A DNA stretch of 64,000 nt from Thermodesulfomicrobium sp. WS (GCF_027925145.1 NZ_AP027130.1:186001-250000), one strand, 5' to 3'. Positions 17,344-27,045 are shown, counted from the first letter of the stretch. The notes: a model not told the origin generated them from the sequence alone. Numbers and translations are program-made.

Positions 17344-18495
17344 CTAGTTATGGGGACGCAAAAACACCACTGCGTCGAAGCTGTCGAGAAACAGGGCGTC
17401 TTCAGGGTTGGTCACCACTTGCGGGCCGGCCATACCCAGGGCCGTCTTTTGCCCAGAAGAGTGAAAGAGCTCGATGATGAATTGGTCCAGGGCCGAGCTC
17501 TCATCCAAGATATTCTCCAGACACAGGGAACGGCTCATGCGGCACAGCGCCACCGGAAGCTCCCCGCGGCGCCGGGCCGAAGCGAAAAATTCGCCCCAGG
17601 TCATCGTCTTTTCTTCCGCGGCCAGGGAGCGCCATGCGAGCAAGGAATCCCCGCCCGCTCCCACCATCTGTTCCAGCACTGTCCCCATGGCGGCATGGGA
17701 CCCCATGATGCCCAGGATGCGGGTTTCGAGTTCCCCACGCACCAGCACATGATCCACGCCCGCACGCATCAGGTTTTTCCGGCCTTCCGGCGTCATGGCC
17801 TCGGCATACAGAGGAACGGACGGCGCCAGCTCCCGCACGGCCAAGGCCGCACACAGCGTCTGCTGGTCGGCCTCCGCCGCGGAAATGTCATCCCGGGCGA
17901 GCAGGTATACCAGCTTGGCCCACGCAGGCCGGGCCTTGTGCACGATCCCTTCGTGCGCCGGACTCCCGTAGACAAAGTGCAGGGAGTCTCCCAAGTCCAG
18001 CCGAAAGGCGATGGCCTCACGCTCCTCCTGCGGCAGGGTGGTGACGATGACCACCGCAGCGCGCCCCCGCCCCACCACCTGGCTTGCCTGCAAGGCCCCA
18101 AGGAGTTCCGGACCAAAGGCATTCCATCCCATCAACACCACATGCTGGCTCACGTCCACAGCAAGCAACCCCTTCCGCTTCCGGGCGCGGTAATCCATGA
18201 TGGAAGACGCGAGCTGCCCGGTCACCACGCTCAACACGCCCACGCCGCCGACCATCACCACAGCGGCCATGACGCGCCCCCCCGCCGTGGTGGGGACCAC
18301 GTCGCCATACCCCACCGTAGACAAGGTCACAACGGCCCACCACAGCGCATCCGATAACGAAAGACGCGACGGGCCCTCAAACACATAGAACCCCAGCGTG
18401 GCCAGCAGCACCACCGCCAGCAAGCCCGCGAGCATTCGCGCCACGCTCCAGCCGCGCCGACAGCCTGCCCAGCATATGTCCATCCACCCGCCCAT
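17344..18495 (-). CDS. Potassium channel with TrkA-N-like regulatory domain
   Basis: A 383-residue channel protein with a first membrane helix (about 20-40), pore helix and selectivity filter TVGYGD (60-65), and a second helix (GGRVMAAVVMVGGVGVLSVV). A cytoplasmic RCK/TrkA-N-like Rossmann region follows (from about 115, HVVLMGWNAFG). The C-terminal portion (after about 250) resembles no domain I can name. The frame is open from a TTG at 18555, but AAGGAA precedes the ATG at 18495, so I chose that start. It is followed by a cNMP-binding protein gene. Confidence 0.87.
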   Translation of the reverse strand: MGGWMDICWAGCRRGWSVARMLAGLLAVVLLATLGFYVFEGPSRLSLSDALWWAVVTLSTVGYGDVVPTTAGGRVMAAVVMVGGVGVLSVVTGQLASSIMDYRARKRKGLLAVDVSQHVVLMGWNAFGPELLGALQASQVVGRGRAAVVIVTTLPQEEREAIAFRLDLGDSLHFVYGSPAHEGIVHKARPAWAKLVYLLARDDISAAEADQQTLCAALAVRELAPSVPLYAEAMTPEGRKNLMRAGVDHVLVRGELETRILGIMGSHAAMGTVLEQMVGAGGDSLLAWRSLAAEEKTMTWGEFFASARRRGELPVALCRMSRSLCLENILDESSALDQFIIELFHSSGQKTALGMAGPQVVTNPEDALFLDSFDAVVFLRPHN

Positions 18496-18613
18496 GGGCC
18501 TTCCTTGTCGCCATTTCTTTCCGTGTCCTATGACGAAAAAAACCCGCCTCCGCAAGCACCAAAAGCGTTTGGCGCAGCGAAGCGGGGGAAAGAACGGCCG
18601 CAGACAAGGACCG

Positions 18614-19036
18614 TCAGGAGGAAGTTACGATTTTGGGCAACTCTTCCACAAATCGACGGATTTCATCCCGTACCCGACGGTACACGGCAAGGATCGCAGC
18701 TTCGTCCATATCCGGGGTCACCATCTGCGGCGGGTCATCGAATCCGTGGTGCATCCGCCGCACCGCGCCCGGAAAAAACGGACAATTCTCCTGGGCGTGG
18801 CTGCACAAGGTAATGACCACGTCGAACTCCTGCACCGGGAGCTCATCTATGGTTTTGGAAAAAAGCCTTGAGGTATCCAGTCCGGCTTCCTCGAGGACCC
18901 GCATGGCCCACGGATTGAGCCCATGCTTCTCCACACCCGCGGAATAGACCTCCAGATGCGGGTGCAGCGCCCGGGTCCAGGCCTCGGCCATCTGGCTGCG
19001 GCACGAATTGCCAGTACACAAGAACAGGATACGCAT
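18614..19036 (-). CDS. arsC: Arsenate reductase, thioredoxin-coupled low-molecular-weight phosphatase type
   Basis: ArsC reduces arsenate to arsenite. The 140-residue protein has the P-loop CTGNSCR (Cys7 to Arg13) and the downstream Cys pair in TLCSHAQENCPFF used for disulfide relay to thioredoxin, as in Staphylococcus/Bacillus ArsC. It lies 9 nt after the acr3 stop, so arsenite made here can be exported by the neighbouring pump. No arsR repressor is visible beside the pair. Confidence 0.94.
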   Translation of the reverse strand: MRILFLCTGNSCRSQMAEAWTRALHPHLEVYSAGVEKHGLNPWAMRVLEEAGLDTSRLFSKTIDELPVQEFDVVITLCSHAQENCPFFPGAVRRMHHGFDDPPQMVTPDMDEAAILAVYRRVRDEIRRFVEELPKIVTSS

Positions 19037-19045
19037 GGGATCTCC

Positions 19046-20134
19046 TTAGGACTTGCACGTCACGTGGCAGACCCCCGTGGGTGTTTGCACCGCGTAGGGG
19101 AAATACCGTTTCTTGAGCCACAAGGCCACATTGACCAGGCTGATGAGCACCGGCACCTCCACCAAGGGGCCGATGACCGCGGCAAAGGCCTCCCCGGAAT
19201 TGATACCGAACACCGCGATGGCCACCGCGATGGCCAGCTCAAAGTTGTTGGACGCTGCGGTAAAGCTCAAGGTCACGGTCTGTTCATAGGTTGCCCCTAC
19301 CTTCATGGACAAGAAAAAAGAGACCACGAACATGACGAGGAAATATACCGAGAGCGGAATGGCTACACGAATGACGTCCATAGGCAAAGCAACGATGTAT
19401 TCGCCTTTGAAGGAGAACATGACCACAATGGTGAAGAGCAGAAAGATGAGCGTGAGGGGGCTGATGCGGGGCAAGACAACGCTCTCGAGCCACTGCCGCC
19501 CTTTCCAGGCAATGGCGCCATACCGGGTTATCAGACCCATGATAAAGGGAATTCCGAGGTATATGAACACGCTTTTGGCGATCTCGGCCATGGAGACATC
19601 CACCGCCATGCCCCCAAGCCCCAACACATCGGGCAAGACGGAGATGAAGATATAGGCATACACCGAGAAAAAGAGGACCTGGAACACAGAGTTGAACGCC
19701 ACGAGTCCCGCGCAGTACTCACGGTCGCCGCTGGCAAGATCGTTCCACACAATGACCATGGCGATACAGCGGGCAAGGCCGATAAGGATCAAGCCCACCA
19801 TATACTCGTGATATCCCGACAAGAACACTATGGCCAAAGCGAACATGAGAAGCGGCCCGATAATCCAGTTTTGCACCAAGGACAGGGTGAGCACCTTGGT
19901 GTTCCGGAACACCTGCCCCAATTGCTCGTAGCGTACTTTGGCCAGGGGCGGGTACATCATGAGGATGAGCCCAATGGCGATGGGGATGTTGGTGGTTCCC
20001 ACTTGCAGGGCCTGCACCACGTCCTTCACCGCAGGCACCCCGTAGCCCAGGCCGACGCCCACAAACATGGCGAGAAAGATCCATACGGTCAAAAACCGAT
20101 CTAGAAACGCAAGACGCTGACTGACGCCGCTCAT
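19046..20134 (-). CDS. acr3: ACR3-family arsenite efflux transporter
   Basis: A 362-residue, ten-helix membrane carrier exporting arsenite. The conserved Cys of helix 4 is present in [16 protein letters not shown], with the family motif [16 protein letters not shown] near the C-terminal half. GGAGGT precedes the ATG at 20134; the longer frame upstream was not used. The last residues contain an unusual extra Cys pair (GVCHVTCKS). It is co-transcribed with arsC and divergent from uspA. Confidence 0.93.
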   Translation of the reverse strand: MSGVSQRLAFLDRFLTVWIFLAMFVGVGLGYGVPAVKDVVQALQVGTTNIPIAIGLILMMYPPLAKVRYEQLGQVFRNTKVLTLSLVQNWIIGPLLMFALAIVFLSGYHEYMVGLILIGLARCIAMVIVWNDLASGDREYCAGLVAFNSVFQVLFFSVYAYIFISVLPDVLGLGGMAVDVSMAEIAKSVFIYLGIPFIMGLITRYGAIAWKGRQWLESVVLPRISPLTLIFLLFTIVVMFSFKGEYIVALPMDVIRVAIPLSVYFLVMFVVSFFLSMKVGATYEQTVTLSFTAASNNFELAIAVAIAVFGINSGEAFAAVIGPLVEVPVLISLVNVALWLKKRYFPYAVQTPTGVCHVTCKS

Positions 20135-20325
20135 AATACCTCCTTCCAGACTTTCATTTGGCAGTTCCGCCAAGCGTCTGCACCGCGCCAAGCCGTCTGT
20201 CAAGAGATCCGAGCACGGAAGTCCGGCTTGCGCACCATGGCCAAAAAAGAAAATTCCTCTTTACCCCAATGCCGCATCCACGTTAGGGAGGGGCCATTCT
20301 CCAACCGCAATCCCTGGAGGACATC

Positions 20326-20760
20326 ATGTTCCGCACCATTCTCTATCCCGTGGACCTCTCGGACGACGACGCCAAGGTCTCCCAACTGGTGGCCGAGCTC
20401 GCCCGCACCTTCGACGCCCGCATCATCGCCCTGTATGTGGCACCGTCCATGATCCAGTATGAAATCTTCGACCTCCCCACGGCATCCATTCCTCAACTGG
20501 TGGGAGACATCGTCAGCGGCGCCGAAAAAGTCATGGCGGAATTCGTGCAAAAGCACTTTGCCGGCCTCACGGCCGAAGGAATGGTGGTAAGCGGTGACGC
20601 CGCCGAAGAGATCGTCCGCCAGGCAGAAGCCCATGGGGCAGACCTCATCGTCATGGCCACCCATGGCCGCAAGGGCCTCAACCGGCTCCTTTTTGGCTCT
20701 GTGGCGGAAAAAGTGGTCAAGGTGGCGCCCATGCCGGTGCTCACCGTGCGCCCCCAATAA
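20326..20760 (+). CDS. Universal stress protein, ATP-binding type
   Basis: A 144-residue UspA-fold protein: start FRTILYPVDLSDDDAK, ATP-binding motif GRKGLNRLLFGSVAEKVVK (G-x2-G-x9-G-S/T) and the closing strand MPVLTVRP. The motif places it with ATP-binding rather than non-binding Usp proteins. It is divergent from the arsenite pump and followed by a strong terminator. Which stress it serves is not shown. Confidence 0.92.
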   Translation: MFRTILYPVDLSDDDAKVSQLVAELARTFDARIIALYVAPSMIQYEIFDLPTASIPQLVGDIVSGAEKVMAEFVQKHFAGLTAEGMVVSGDAAEEIVRQAEAHGADLIVMATHGRKGLNRLLFGSVAEKVVKVAPMPVLTVRPQ

Positions 20761-20820
20761 GGACGGAATTTCGCGGCAGCGTTGACATCGCTGCCGTGGC
20801 CCACTACACGGAAAAGCGAC

Positions 20821-20845
20821 AAAGAGGGCGTAAGCCCTCTTTTTT
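20821..20845 (+). terminator. Intrinsic terminator after uspA
   Basis: AAAGAGGGC / GCCCTCTTT stem with a GTAA loop, followed by a T run. Confidence 0.85.
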
Positions 20846-20863
20846 GCCTTTCGCAGGAGCCCC

Positions 20864-21823
20864 ATGCACGTCCAAGACCTCATCCGCCACATCGAACACC
20901 ACGCCCCGCCCGCATGTGCAGCCTCGTGGGACCGCTGCGGTGTTCAGGTCGCCGCACGACGGGAGGCCATCTCCGCCGTGGCCGTGACCTTGGATCCCAC
21001 GCCAGCGGCGATCCAGCAGGCGATTGCACTCGGCTGCGAATTTCTCCTGGCGCACCACCCCGTGGCCCTCACGGCGCAGCTGCCGTGCCGGCTGGACGCG
21101 TACCGAGACACCCTCCAGGCGGCGCTGGGCGGCGACCTCTGGGTATACAGCGCCCACACCAGCCTCGACGCCAATCCGGACGGGCCCGCAGGCTGGCTCG
21201 CCCACGCCCTGGGGCTTTCCCAGATCCAGGTGCTTGAGGAGACGTTCCGCCAAACCCCTGTCCTTGGCCTGCTCCCGGACGGCCGTATGCAGGACATCCC
21301 CCAAGGGATCACACCGGTCATGGCTGCGCCCGGGCCGACAGGGCTGCTGCTCGCCGTATGGCCCCAAGACCTCGACGCGCTTCGGGCCATTGCCTCCGGA
21401 CCATGGCTGGAAGCTCCCCTCAGTGCGCCGAAACGCACCGCAGGCATTGGACAGGTGGGGGATCTTCCAGAGCCCGTTTCGTGGGAGACGCTCCGAACAC
21501 GCCTGGAACACTGGGGAGTCCCCTGCAACCGTCTGGTGGGCCAACCGCCGCGGCGCATCACCCGTGTGGCCATCTGCCCGGGATCGGGAGCCAGTTTGGG
21601 AAGGGCAGCCTTTGACCGCGGGGCGCAAGTCTTTATCACCGGCGACATCAAATACCACGACGCCCAGGCCCTGGAACCCCTGGGGCTCACCGTGGACGCC
21701 GGACATTTTTCCCTGGAAGAAACCATGATGCGCACCTGGATGGAAATCCTCGCCCGCGAGCTTGCGCCGCTGGGCATCCACGTGCATTTTATCCCCGGAC
21801 ACAACCCCATACGCATGGGGTAA
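20864..21823 (+). CDS. NIF3-like protein (Nif3/YqfO/YbgI family)
   Basis: A 319-residue member of the NIF3 family. Putative metal-ligand segments are the His pair in EFLLAHHPVAL, HTSLD and the C-terminal HFSLEE plus GDIKYHDAQ. The middle (about 120-210) is an insert between the two halves of the fold, as in YqfO-type proteins. Biochemical function is unsettled; some members are annotated as GTP cyclohydrolase 1 type 2. It is followed directly by the zinc-ribbon gene, a common pairing in bacteria. Confidence 0.88.
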   Translation: MHVQDLIRHIEHHAPPACAASWDRCGVQVAARREAISAVAVTLDPTPAAIQQAIALGCEFLLAHHPVALTAQLPCRLDAYRDTLQAALGGDLWVYSAHTSLDANPDGPAGWLAHALGLSQIQVLEETFRQTPVLGLLPDGRMQDIPQGITPVMAAPGPTGLLLAVWPQDLDALRAIASGPWLEAPLSAPKRTAGIGQVGDLPEPVSWETLRTRLEHWGVPCNRLVGQPPRRITRVAICPGSGASLGRAAFDRGAQVFITGDIKYHDAQALEPLGLTVDAGHFSLEETMMRTWMEILARELAPLGIHVHFIPGHNPIRMG

Positions 21824-21836
21824 AGGAGGAGACGCC

Positions 21837-22583
21837 TTGAGCCTCTACATGGAACAAATCGAACAACTCGTCGTGTTGCAGCGTGTGGATTCGGAAATCC
21901 TTTCCTTGGAAAAGGCATTGCAAGCTGCGCCACATCAGCTCAAAGAGCTAGAAAAACGCCTGCAGTACCTGCAGGAGCAAGAAGGCATCATCCAGGAAAA
22001 GCTGGATATCATCCTGGAGCAGAAGCACAAACTGGAAGCAGAAATCGATGCCGACGACCAGCTGATCAAAAAAAATAAAAACAAACTCCTGCAGGTGGAG
22101 AACACCAAAGAGTATCACGCCATCATGCGGGATATGGATGCGCTGGAAAAGACCAATCGCCAGCGCAAGGAAGAGCTCGACACCATCCTTGCCGATATCC
22201 ACGAGCTGGAAGACCGCAAGGCCGTCCTCGGCAAAGATATGCAGGAGGTGCGGGCGCGCATGGAAGAGCAGCAGGCACAGCTCGATGCCAAACTCCAAGA
22301 AAAGCGCGAGCGCATGGGCAAGCTCCTGCAGGAAAAAGAGCGGGCCACCAAGGCCATCCCCCAGCCAATCTTGGAGCGGTACAATTTTATCCGACAGCGG
22401 CTGGAGAGCCCGGTCATCGTCCCGGTGCGCGAAGGCATCTGCCTGGGATGCCACATCGCTATCCCGCCGCAAAACTACATCGACTTGCAAAAGGGAGAGC
22501 AGATCGTCAGCTGTCCCAATTGCCAGCGCATCATGTATTGGGACAAGCACTTCTCGCCCCGCGAGGAGAGCGCGGAAGCATAA
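21837..22583 (+). CDS. Coiled-coil protein with C4-type zinc ribbon
   Basis: A 248-residue protein: a long coiled coil (about 10-185, Glu/Lys/Gln rich) and a C-terminal zinc ribbon with CLGC and CPNC. The best start is TTG at 21837, 7 nt after AGGAGG; the in-frame ATG at 21849 is too far from it. The family is often encoded next to NIF3 and rnpB. It is thought to interact with nucleic acid or cell-division machinery, but no role is established. Its stop lies 7 nt before the 5' end of RNase P RNA. Confidence 0.85.
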   Translation: MSLYMEQIEQLVVLQRVDSEILSLEKALQAAPHQLKELEKRLQYLQEQEGIIQEKLDIILEQKHKLEAEIDADDQLIKKNKNKLLQVENTKEYHAIMRDMDALEKTNRQRKEELDTILADIHELEDRKAVLGKDMQEVRARMEEQQAQLDAKLQEKRERMGKLLQEKERATKAIPQPILERYNFIRQRLESPVIVPVREGICLGCHIAIPPQNYIDLQKGEQIVSCPNCQRIMYWDKHFSPREESAEA

Positions 22584-22590
22584 CCCGTAA

Positions 22591-22948
22591 CGGAGTCGGA
22601 CAGGCCGTCGCTCCTGGCTTCCAGGGGAGGAAAGTCCGGACACCACAGGGCAGGATGCTGGATAACGTCCAGCGGGGGCGACCCCGGGAGAAGGGCCACA
22701 GAAACAGACCGCCTGCGCTGCCGCGCAGGTAAGGGTGAAAAGGTGGGGTAAGAGCCCACCAGATGCCGTGGTGACACGGCATGCTCGGCAACCCCCATCC
22801 GGTGCAAGACCAAATAGGAAGGCGGCTGGCCCGGCCCATGCCTTCGGGTAGGTTGCTTGAGGCGGCGGGTAACCGCCGTCCCAGAGAAATGACGGCCGCC
22901 CGCGTTGGCGGGAACAGAATCCGGCTTATCGTCCGACTCCGTTTTTTT
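22591..22948 (+). ncRNA. rnpB: RNase P RNA, bacterial class A
   Basis: The catalytic RNA that matures tRNA 5' ends. The ends pair as P1 (CGGAGTCGGAC with GTCCGACTCCG). Conserved segments are visible: GAGGAAAGTCCGGACACCACAGGG, ACAGAAACAG, GGTAAGGGTGAAAAGGTGGGGTAAGAGCCCACC, and the 3' block AATGACGGCC followed by ACAGAATCCGGCTTA. The T run at 22942-22948 after P1 can terminate transcription. It is wedged between the zinc-ribbon gene and ispDF. Confidence 0.97.
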
Positions 22949-22960
22949 GGTGTATCGACC

Positions 22961-24142
22961 ATGCAACTTTGGTGCATCCTCTTGGCCGCGGGCCAAGGCA
23001 GCCGTCTGGCCTCGGCCACGGGCGGCGTGGCCAAGCAATTCCTCTGCGTGGGCGGCGAGCCCTTGTATCTCTCCTCGGCCCGAACCCTGGCGGCAGTACC
23101 GCAGATGCGCGGCATGGTGGTAGTGCTCCCCCAGGAGGGCTTTTCCCTCCACGCCGCACAATTGGAGACATTGCTCGCAGAACAACCACTGGGCATCGAA
23201 GTCCGCACCGCACCCGGGGGTGCGCGGCGGCAGGATTCTGTCGCCCAAGGGCTCTGCCAGGTGCCGGCGTCCGCCACCCACGTGCTGGTGCACGACGCCG
23301 CGCGGCCCTTTGTCTCGGCCTCTCTCGTGGCCCGGCTTGTGGATGCCTGGACGGACGGTTGCGGCGGGATCATCCCCGGACTTGCTCCCACCGACACCAT
23401 CAAAGACTGCCACGACGGATGCGTCGTGCGCACCCTGGACCGCCGCCGTCTCATGGCGGTGCAGACCCCGCAGCTCTTTGCCGCCGAGGTGCTGCGCCGC
23501 GCCCACCAATGGGCCCGCGAGCACGAGGCGGAGGCCACCGACGACGCGAGCCTCGTGGAGGCCCTCGGCGCGTGCGTGCGGGTGGTGCCCGGAGCAGCAG
23601 GCAACCATAAAATCACCCATCCCGAGGATTTGGCCATGCTCACCCCCCCACGCCCCAATCGGCGCCATACCATCGGCTTTGGCTACGATGTCCACGCCTA
23701 CGGCGGCGACCGCCCCATGGTCTTGGGCGGCATGCCCATCCCCGGGGCGCCGGCCGTGCGCGCCCATTCCGACGGAGACGTGCTGCTCCACGCCCTGGCC
23801 GACGCCATCCTCGGTTGCCTGGGGGCAGGCGATATCGGCGAACACTTTCCCGACTCCGACCCGCGCTGGGAGGCCGTCCCTTCCAGCGTGCTCCTCGATC
23901 AGGTCCTGGAACGCGGCCGCCAGCAGGGTTTGAGCATCGATCACGTGGACCTGACGATCATCGCCCAGATCCCGCGCCTTGCCCCCCATCGGGAGGCCAT
24001 CCGCGCCAATGTGGCCCGATTGCTGGAGCTTTCCTCCCACCAGGTGAACCTCAAGGCCACCACGGAAGAAGGCCTCGGGTTCACCGGCCGCAAGGAAGGC
24101 ATCAAGGCCGTGGCCGTGGTCACGGGGAGTGTGCCATGCTAG
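22961..24142 (+). CDS. ispDF: Bifunctional IspD/IspF enzyme of the MEP isoprenoid pathway
   Basis: A 393-residue fusion of CDP-ME synthase (IspD) and MECDP synthase (IspF). IspD (1 to about 225) shows LLAAGQGSR, VHDAARPFV and a TDDASLVE block. IspF (about 232-393) shows GFGYDVHAYG, the metal-binding AHSDGDVLLHALADAILG and the closing KATTEEGLGFTGRKEG. IspE is not between them. The ATG lies 19 nt after the rnpB P1 stem and has no clear ribosome site. The stop overlaps the gltX start. Confidence 0.95.
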   Translation: MQLWCILLAAGQGSRLASATGGVAKQFLCVGGEPLYLSSARTLAAVPQMRGMVVVLPQEGFSLHAAQLETLLAEQPLGIEVRTAPGGARRQDSVAQGLCQVPASATHVLVHDAARPFVSASLVARLVDAWTDGCGGIIPGLAPTDTIKDCHDGCVVRTLDRRRLMAVQTPQLFAAEVLRRAHQWAREHEAEATDDASLVEALGACVRVVPGAAGNHKITHPEDLAMLTPPRPNRRHTIGFGYDVHAYGGDRPMVLGGMPIPGAPAVRAHSDGDVLLHALADAILGCLGAGDIGEHFPDSDPRWEAVPSSVLLDQVLERGRQQGLSIDHVDLTIIAQIPRLAPHREAIRANVARLLELSSHQVNLKATTEEGLGFTGRKEGIKAVAVVTGSVPC

Positions 24143-25599
24143 ACGCCGCCACGCCCTGGGTGGTCCGCTTCGCCCCCAGCCCCACGGGGAGCCTGCACCT
24201 GGGCAATGCCCGCACGGCGCTGCTCAATTTTCTCCTTGCCCGCAAAAGCGGCGGCCGGTTTCTGCTGCGCATCGAAGACACCGATACCGAGCGCTCCACC
24301 TTCGCCGCCGAGGCCGAGATCCTTTTTGCCCTGGCCTGGCTGGGACTGACGCCCGATGGCCCGGTGGTGCGGCAAAGCACCCGCATTGCCCGCTACCGCG
24401 AGGTGGCCATGCAGCTTCTCGACCAAGGCCGGGCCTACCCCTGCTTTTGCTCCGAGAAGCGCCTGGCCGCCCAGCGGACCGCCGCCCTCGAAGCCGGTCA
24501 AGCCCCACGCTACGACGGCCGCTGCCGCCGCATCCCCCAGGCAGAAGCCCTCGCCCGCATGACGGCCGGCGAACCCCACACCCTGCGCCTGGCGGTGGAG
24601 CCGCAAACCATCTCCTTCGACGACGCCATCAAGGGGCCTATGGAAGTGCCGTCCTCGGCCTTCGGCGACTTCGTCCTGCTGCGCTCCAGCGGCTGGCCGA
24701 GCTACAACTTCGCCGTGGTGGTGGATGACATGGACATGGGCATCACCCTGGTTGTGCGCGGCGAAGACCACCTCACCAATACCGCCCGCCAAATCCTCCT
24801 CTACCAGGCCCTGGACGCGCCCATCCCCCGCTTCGCCCACCACGGCCTCCTGGTGGACCGGGACGGCAAAAAGCTCTCCAAGCGCAGCGGCGCCACCACC
24901 GTGATGGAAGCCGCCCAGGCGGGAATCCCGGCCAGCGCACTGGCCCAGTATCTCGCTTCCATCTCCGGGGCCGTGGACAGCGCCGAGCCGGTCACGGGCC
25001 TCGCCGAACTCGTCACACGCTTCGATCCCACGAGTCTTGGCCGCGGCAACGCCGTGTTTCTCCCCGAAGAGTTGGAGCACCTGGCGGCCCGCGCCTTCCG
25101 CGCCCTGCCGCCGCAAGAGATCTGTCCCAAGCTCGCCGCCGTCCTTCCTCAGGACGCCCCGTGGCACCAGCTCGACCCGGAAGCCCAAGCCGCCATCGTC
25201 CGCGCCGCCCTTCCCGCCTCGCGCCATATCCATGATCTGCGCCAGGCCATCGAGCCCTTCACCGAGCCCTTTCCCCGCTACAGCGCCGCGGCCATTGCTG
25301 CGGCCCGGGAAGGGCAGGCCGTGCTCGCGGCGCTGGACGCCAAACTGGCGCACTCCCCCGAAGGAACGTGCCTGTCCCCTGCCGAGGCAGGCGCCCTGCT
25401 GCAGGCCGTGGGCAAGGAGTGCGGGGTCCGAGGCCGCGCCCTGTACCATCCGCTGCGCCTGGCCCTTACCGGCACCGACCGCGGCCCCGAGCTCACCGCC
25501 ATGTTCGAACTCGTGCCCGTGGAAATCCTCCGGGCCCGTCTGCGCCTTTTCCTCCATCCCGAATCTCAGGAGACACCATGCAGCTCTACAACACCCTGA
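24136..25599 (+). CDS. gltX: Glutamyl-tRNA synthetase
   Basis: A class-I synthetase of 487 residues. The HIGH-like motif is HLGN in SPTGSLHLGNARTALLN and the KMSKS-like motif is KLSKRSG. A zinc-site pattern is visible (CFC, then Y-x3-C in RYDGRCR). The ATG at 24136 overlaps the ispDF stop by 7 nt; the much longer upstream frame is a shadow of ispDF. The last 22 nt overlap cysS, so all three genes are likely coupled. Confidence 0.96.
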   Translation: MLDAATPWVVRFAPSPTGSLHLGNARTALLNFLLARKSGGRFLLRIEDTDTERSTFAAEAEILFALAWLGLTPDGPVVRQSTRIARYREVAMQLLDQGRAYPCFCSEKRLAAQRTAALEAGQAPRYDGRCRRIPQAEALARMTAGEPHTLRLAVEPQTISFDDAIKGPMEVPSSAFGDFVLLRSSGWPSYNFAVVVDDMDMGITLVVRGEDHLTNTARQILLYQALDAPIPRFAHHGLLVDRDGKKLSKRSGATTVMEAAQAGIPASALAQYLASISGAVDSAEPVTGLAELVTRFDPTSLGRGNAVFLPEELEHLAARAFRALPPQEICPKLAAVLPQDAPWHQLDPEAQAAIVRAALPASRHIHDLRQAIEPFTEPFPRYSAAAIAAAREGQAVLAALDAKLAHSPEGTCLSPAEAGALLQAVGKECGVRGRALYHPLRLALTGTDRGPELTAMFELVPVEILRARLRLFLHPESQETPCSSTTP

Positions 25600-27038
25600 C
25601 CCGCAAAAAAGAGCCGTTCCAGCCGCTGCGCGACAGCCACGTCAGTATGTACGTCTGCGGCATCACCGCCTACGACTACTGCCACATCGGCCATGCACGC
25701 TCTGCTGTGGTTTTTGATGTTTTGGTGCGCTATCTGCGATCCATCGGCTATAAAGTCACGTTCGTCCGCAACTTCACCGATGTGGACGATAAAATCATCG
25801 CCAGGGCTGCCCGGGAAGGGGTTGACGAATCCACCATTGCGGAAACCTACATCGCCGCATTTCACGAAGACATGCATCGCCTCGGCGTTGTCCAAGCCGA
25901 TGTGGAGCCCAAGGCCACGGAACACATCCTGGATATGATCGAGATCTGCCAAAAGCTCATCCAAAAGGGCCACGCCTATGCCACTGCGGACGGCAGCGTC
26001 TATTTTCGGGTGCGCTCTTTTGCGCCCTACGGCCAGCTTTCCGGCCACAACCTCGACGATCTGCGCAGCGGCGCCCGTGTGGAGCCGGGAGAAGGCAAAG
26101 AGGACCCCTTGGATTTTGCCCTGTGGAAAGGGGCCAAGCCCCAAGAGCCCAGTTGGGAGAGCCCCTGGGGAGCGGGGCGGCCGGGCTGGCACATCGAGTG
26201 CTCGGCTATGAGCGAGCGCTATCTGCCGCTGCCTCTGGATATCCATGGCGGCGGTCAGGACCTTATCTTTCCGCACCACGAAAACGAGGCCGCGCAGACT
26301 GAGGCTGCCACGGGTAAGCCGTTGGCCCGCTTTTGGGTACATAACGGCTTCGTGCAGATCGATGCGGAAAAGATGTCCAAGTCCCTCGGGAACTTCATCA
26401 CCATCCGCGACATTCTCTCCCAGCACCACCCCGAGACCCTGCGGCTCTTTCTCCTCACCAAGCACTACCGTAGTCCCCTGGACTATACCCGCGCCGCCAT
26501 GGAAGAGGCCGAAACCGCCCTGCGCCGGGCGTATCTCGCCAAGGCCGCCATGGAAGAGGCGCTCGGCTCCACCAAGTCCTGGACCGAAGCCCCGCTGCCA
26601 GCGGAGTTGGTGGTGGAAGCCACGGCCATCGAGACCAAGTGGGACGAGGCCATGGACGACGACCTCAACACCGCCGCCGCCCTGGGGCACACCTTTGCCT
26701 TCCTGCGCCTGGTCTTGCGCATCCTGGAAGACAAGGCCCTGCGCCGCACCACCGGGGCTCGCGACTTTTTGCGCCACGCCATGGAACGCTTGGAGGGGTG
26801 GGGGAATGTGCTCGGCATCCTCCTGCGCCCGGCCGCCCAATTCTTGAGTGAAGTGCGCACGGTGCGCATCCAGCGCCGCGGCATCGATACCGCGGCCGTG
26901 GGCCAATTGGTGGCCGAACGCCAGGAAGCCCGCAAAGCCAAGGACTTCGCCAAGGCAGACGCCCTGCGCGAAAAGCTTGCTGCCATGGGAGTGACGGTCC
27001 AGGACACTCCGAACGGCCCGACGTGGGACGTGGACTAA
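25578..27038 (+). CDS. cysS: Cysteinyl-tRNA synthetase
   Basis: A class-I synthetase of 486 residues. Motifs are the zinc/substrate Cys in MYVCGITAYDYCHIGHARS (including HIGH), the CSAMSERYLP and HHENEAAQTEA blocks, and KMSKSLGNF. GGAGA stands 7 nt before the ATG. It is the last gene of the run after rnpB and is closed by a strong terminator. Confidence 0.97.
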   Translation: MQLYNTLTRKKEPFQPLRDSHVSMYVCGITAYDYCHIGHARSAVVFDVLVRYLRSIGYKVTFVRNFTDVDDKIIARAAREGVDESTIAETYIAAFHEDMHRLGVVQADVEPKATEHILDMIEICQKLIQKGHAYATADGSVYFRVRSFAPYGQLSGHNLDDLRSGARVEPGEGKEDPLDFALWKGAKPQEPSWESPWGAGRPGWHIECSAMSERYLPLPLDIHGGGQDLIFPHHENEAAQTEAATGKPLARFWVHNGFVQIDAEKMSKSLGNFITIRDILSQHHPETLRLFLLTKHYRSPLDYTRAAMEEAETALRRAYLAKAAMEEALGSTKSWTEAPLPAELVVEATAIETKWDEAMDDDLNTAAALGHTFAFLRLVLRILEDKALRRTTGARDFLRHAMERLEGWGNVLGILLRPAAQFLSEVRTVRIQRRGIDTAAVGQLVAERQEARKAKDFAKADALREKLAAMGVTVQDTPNGPTWDVD

Positions 27039-27045
27039 ACAGGCC

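Noticed and set aside
20773-20810. TTGACA near 20782 as promoter for the NIF3 gene, with the flanking inverted repeat CGGCAGCG/CGCTGCCG
   Set aside because: The -10 (TACACG) is poor and a strong terminator stands between it and the NIF3 start.
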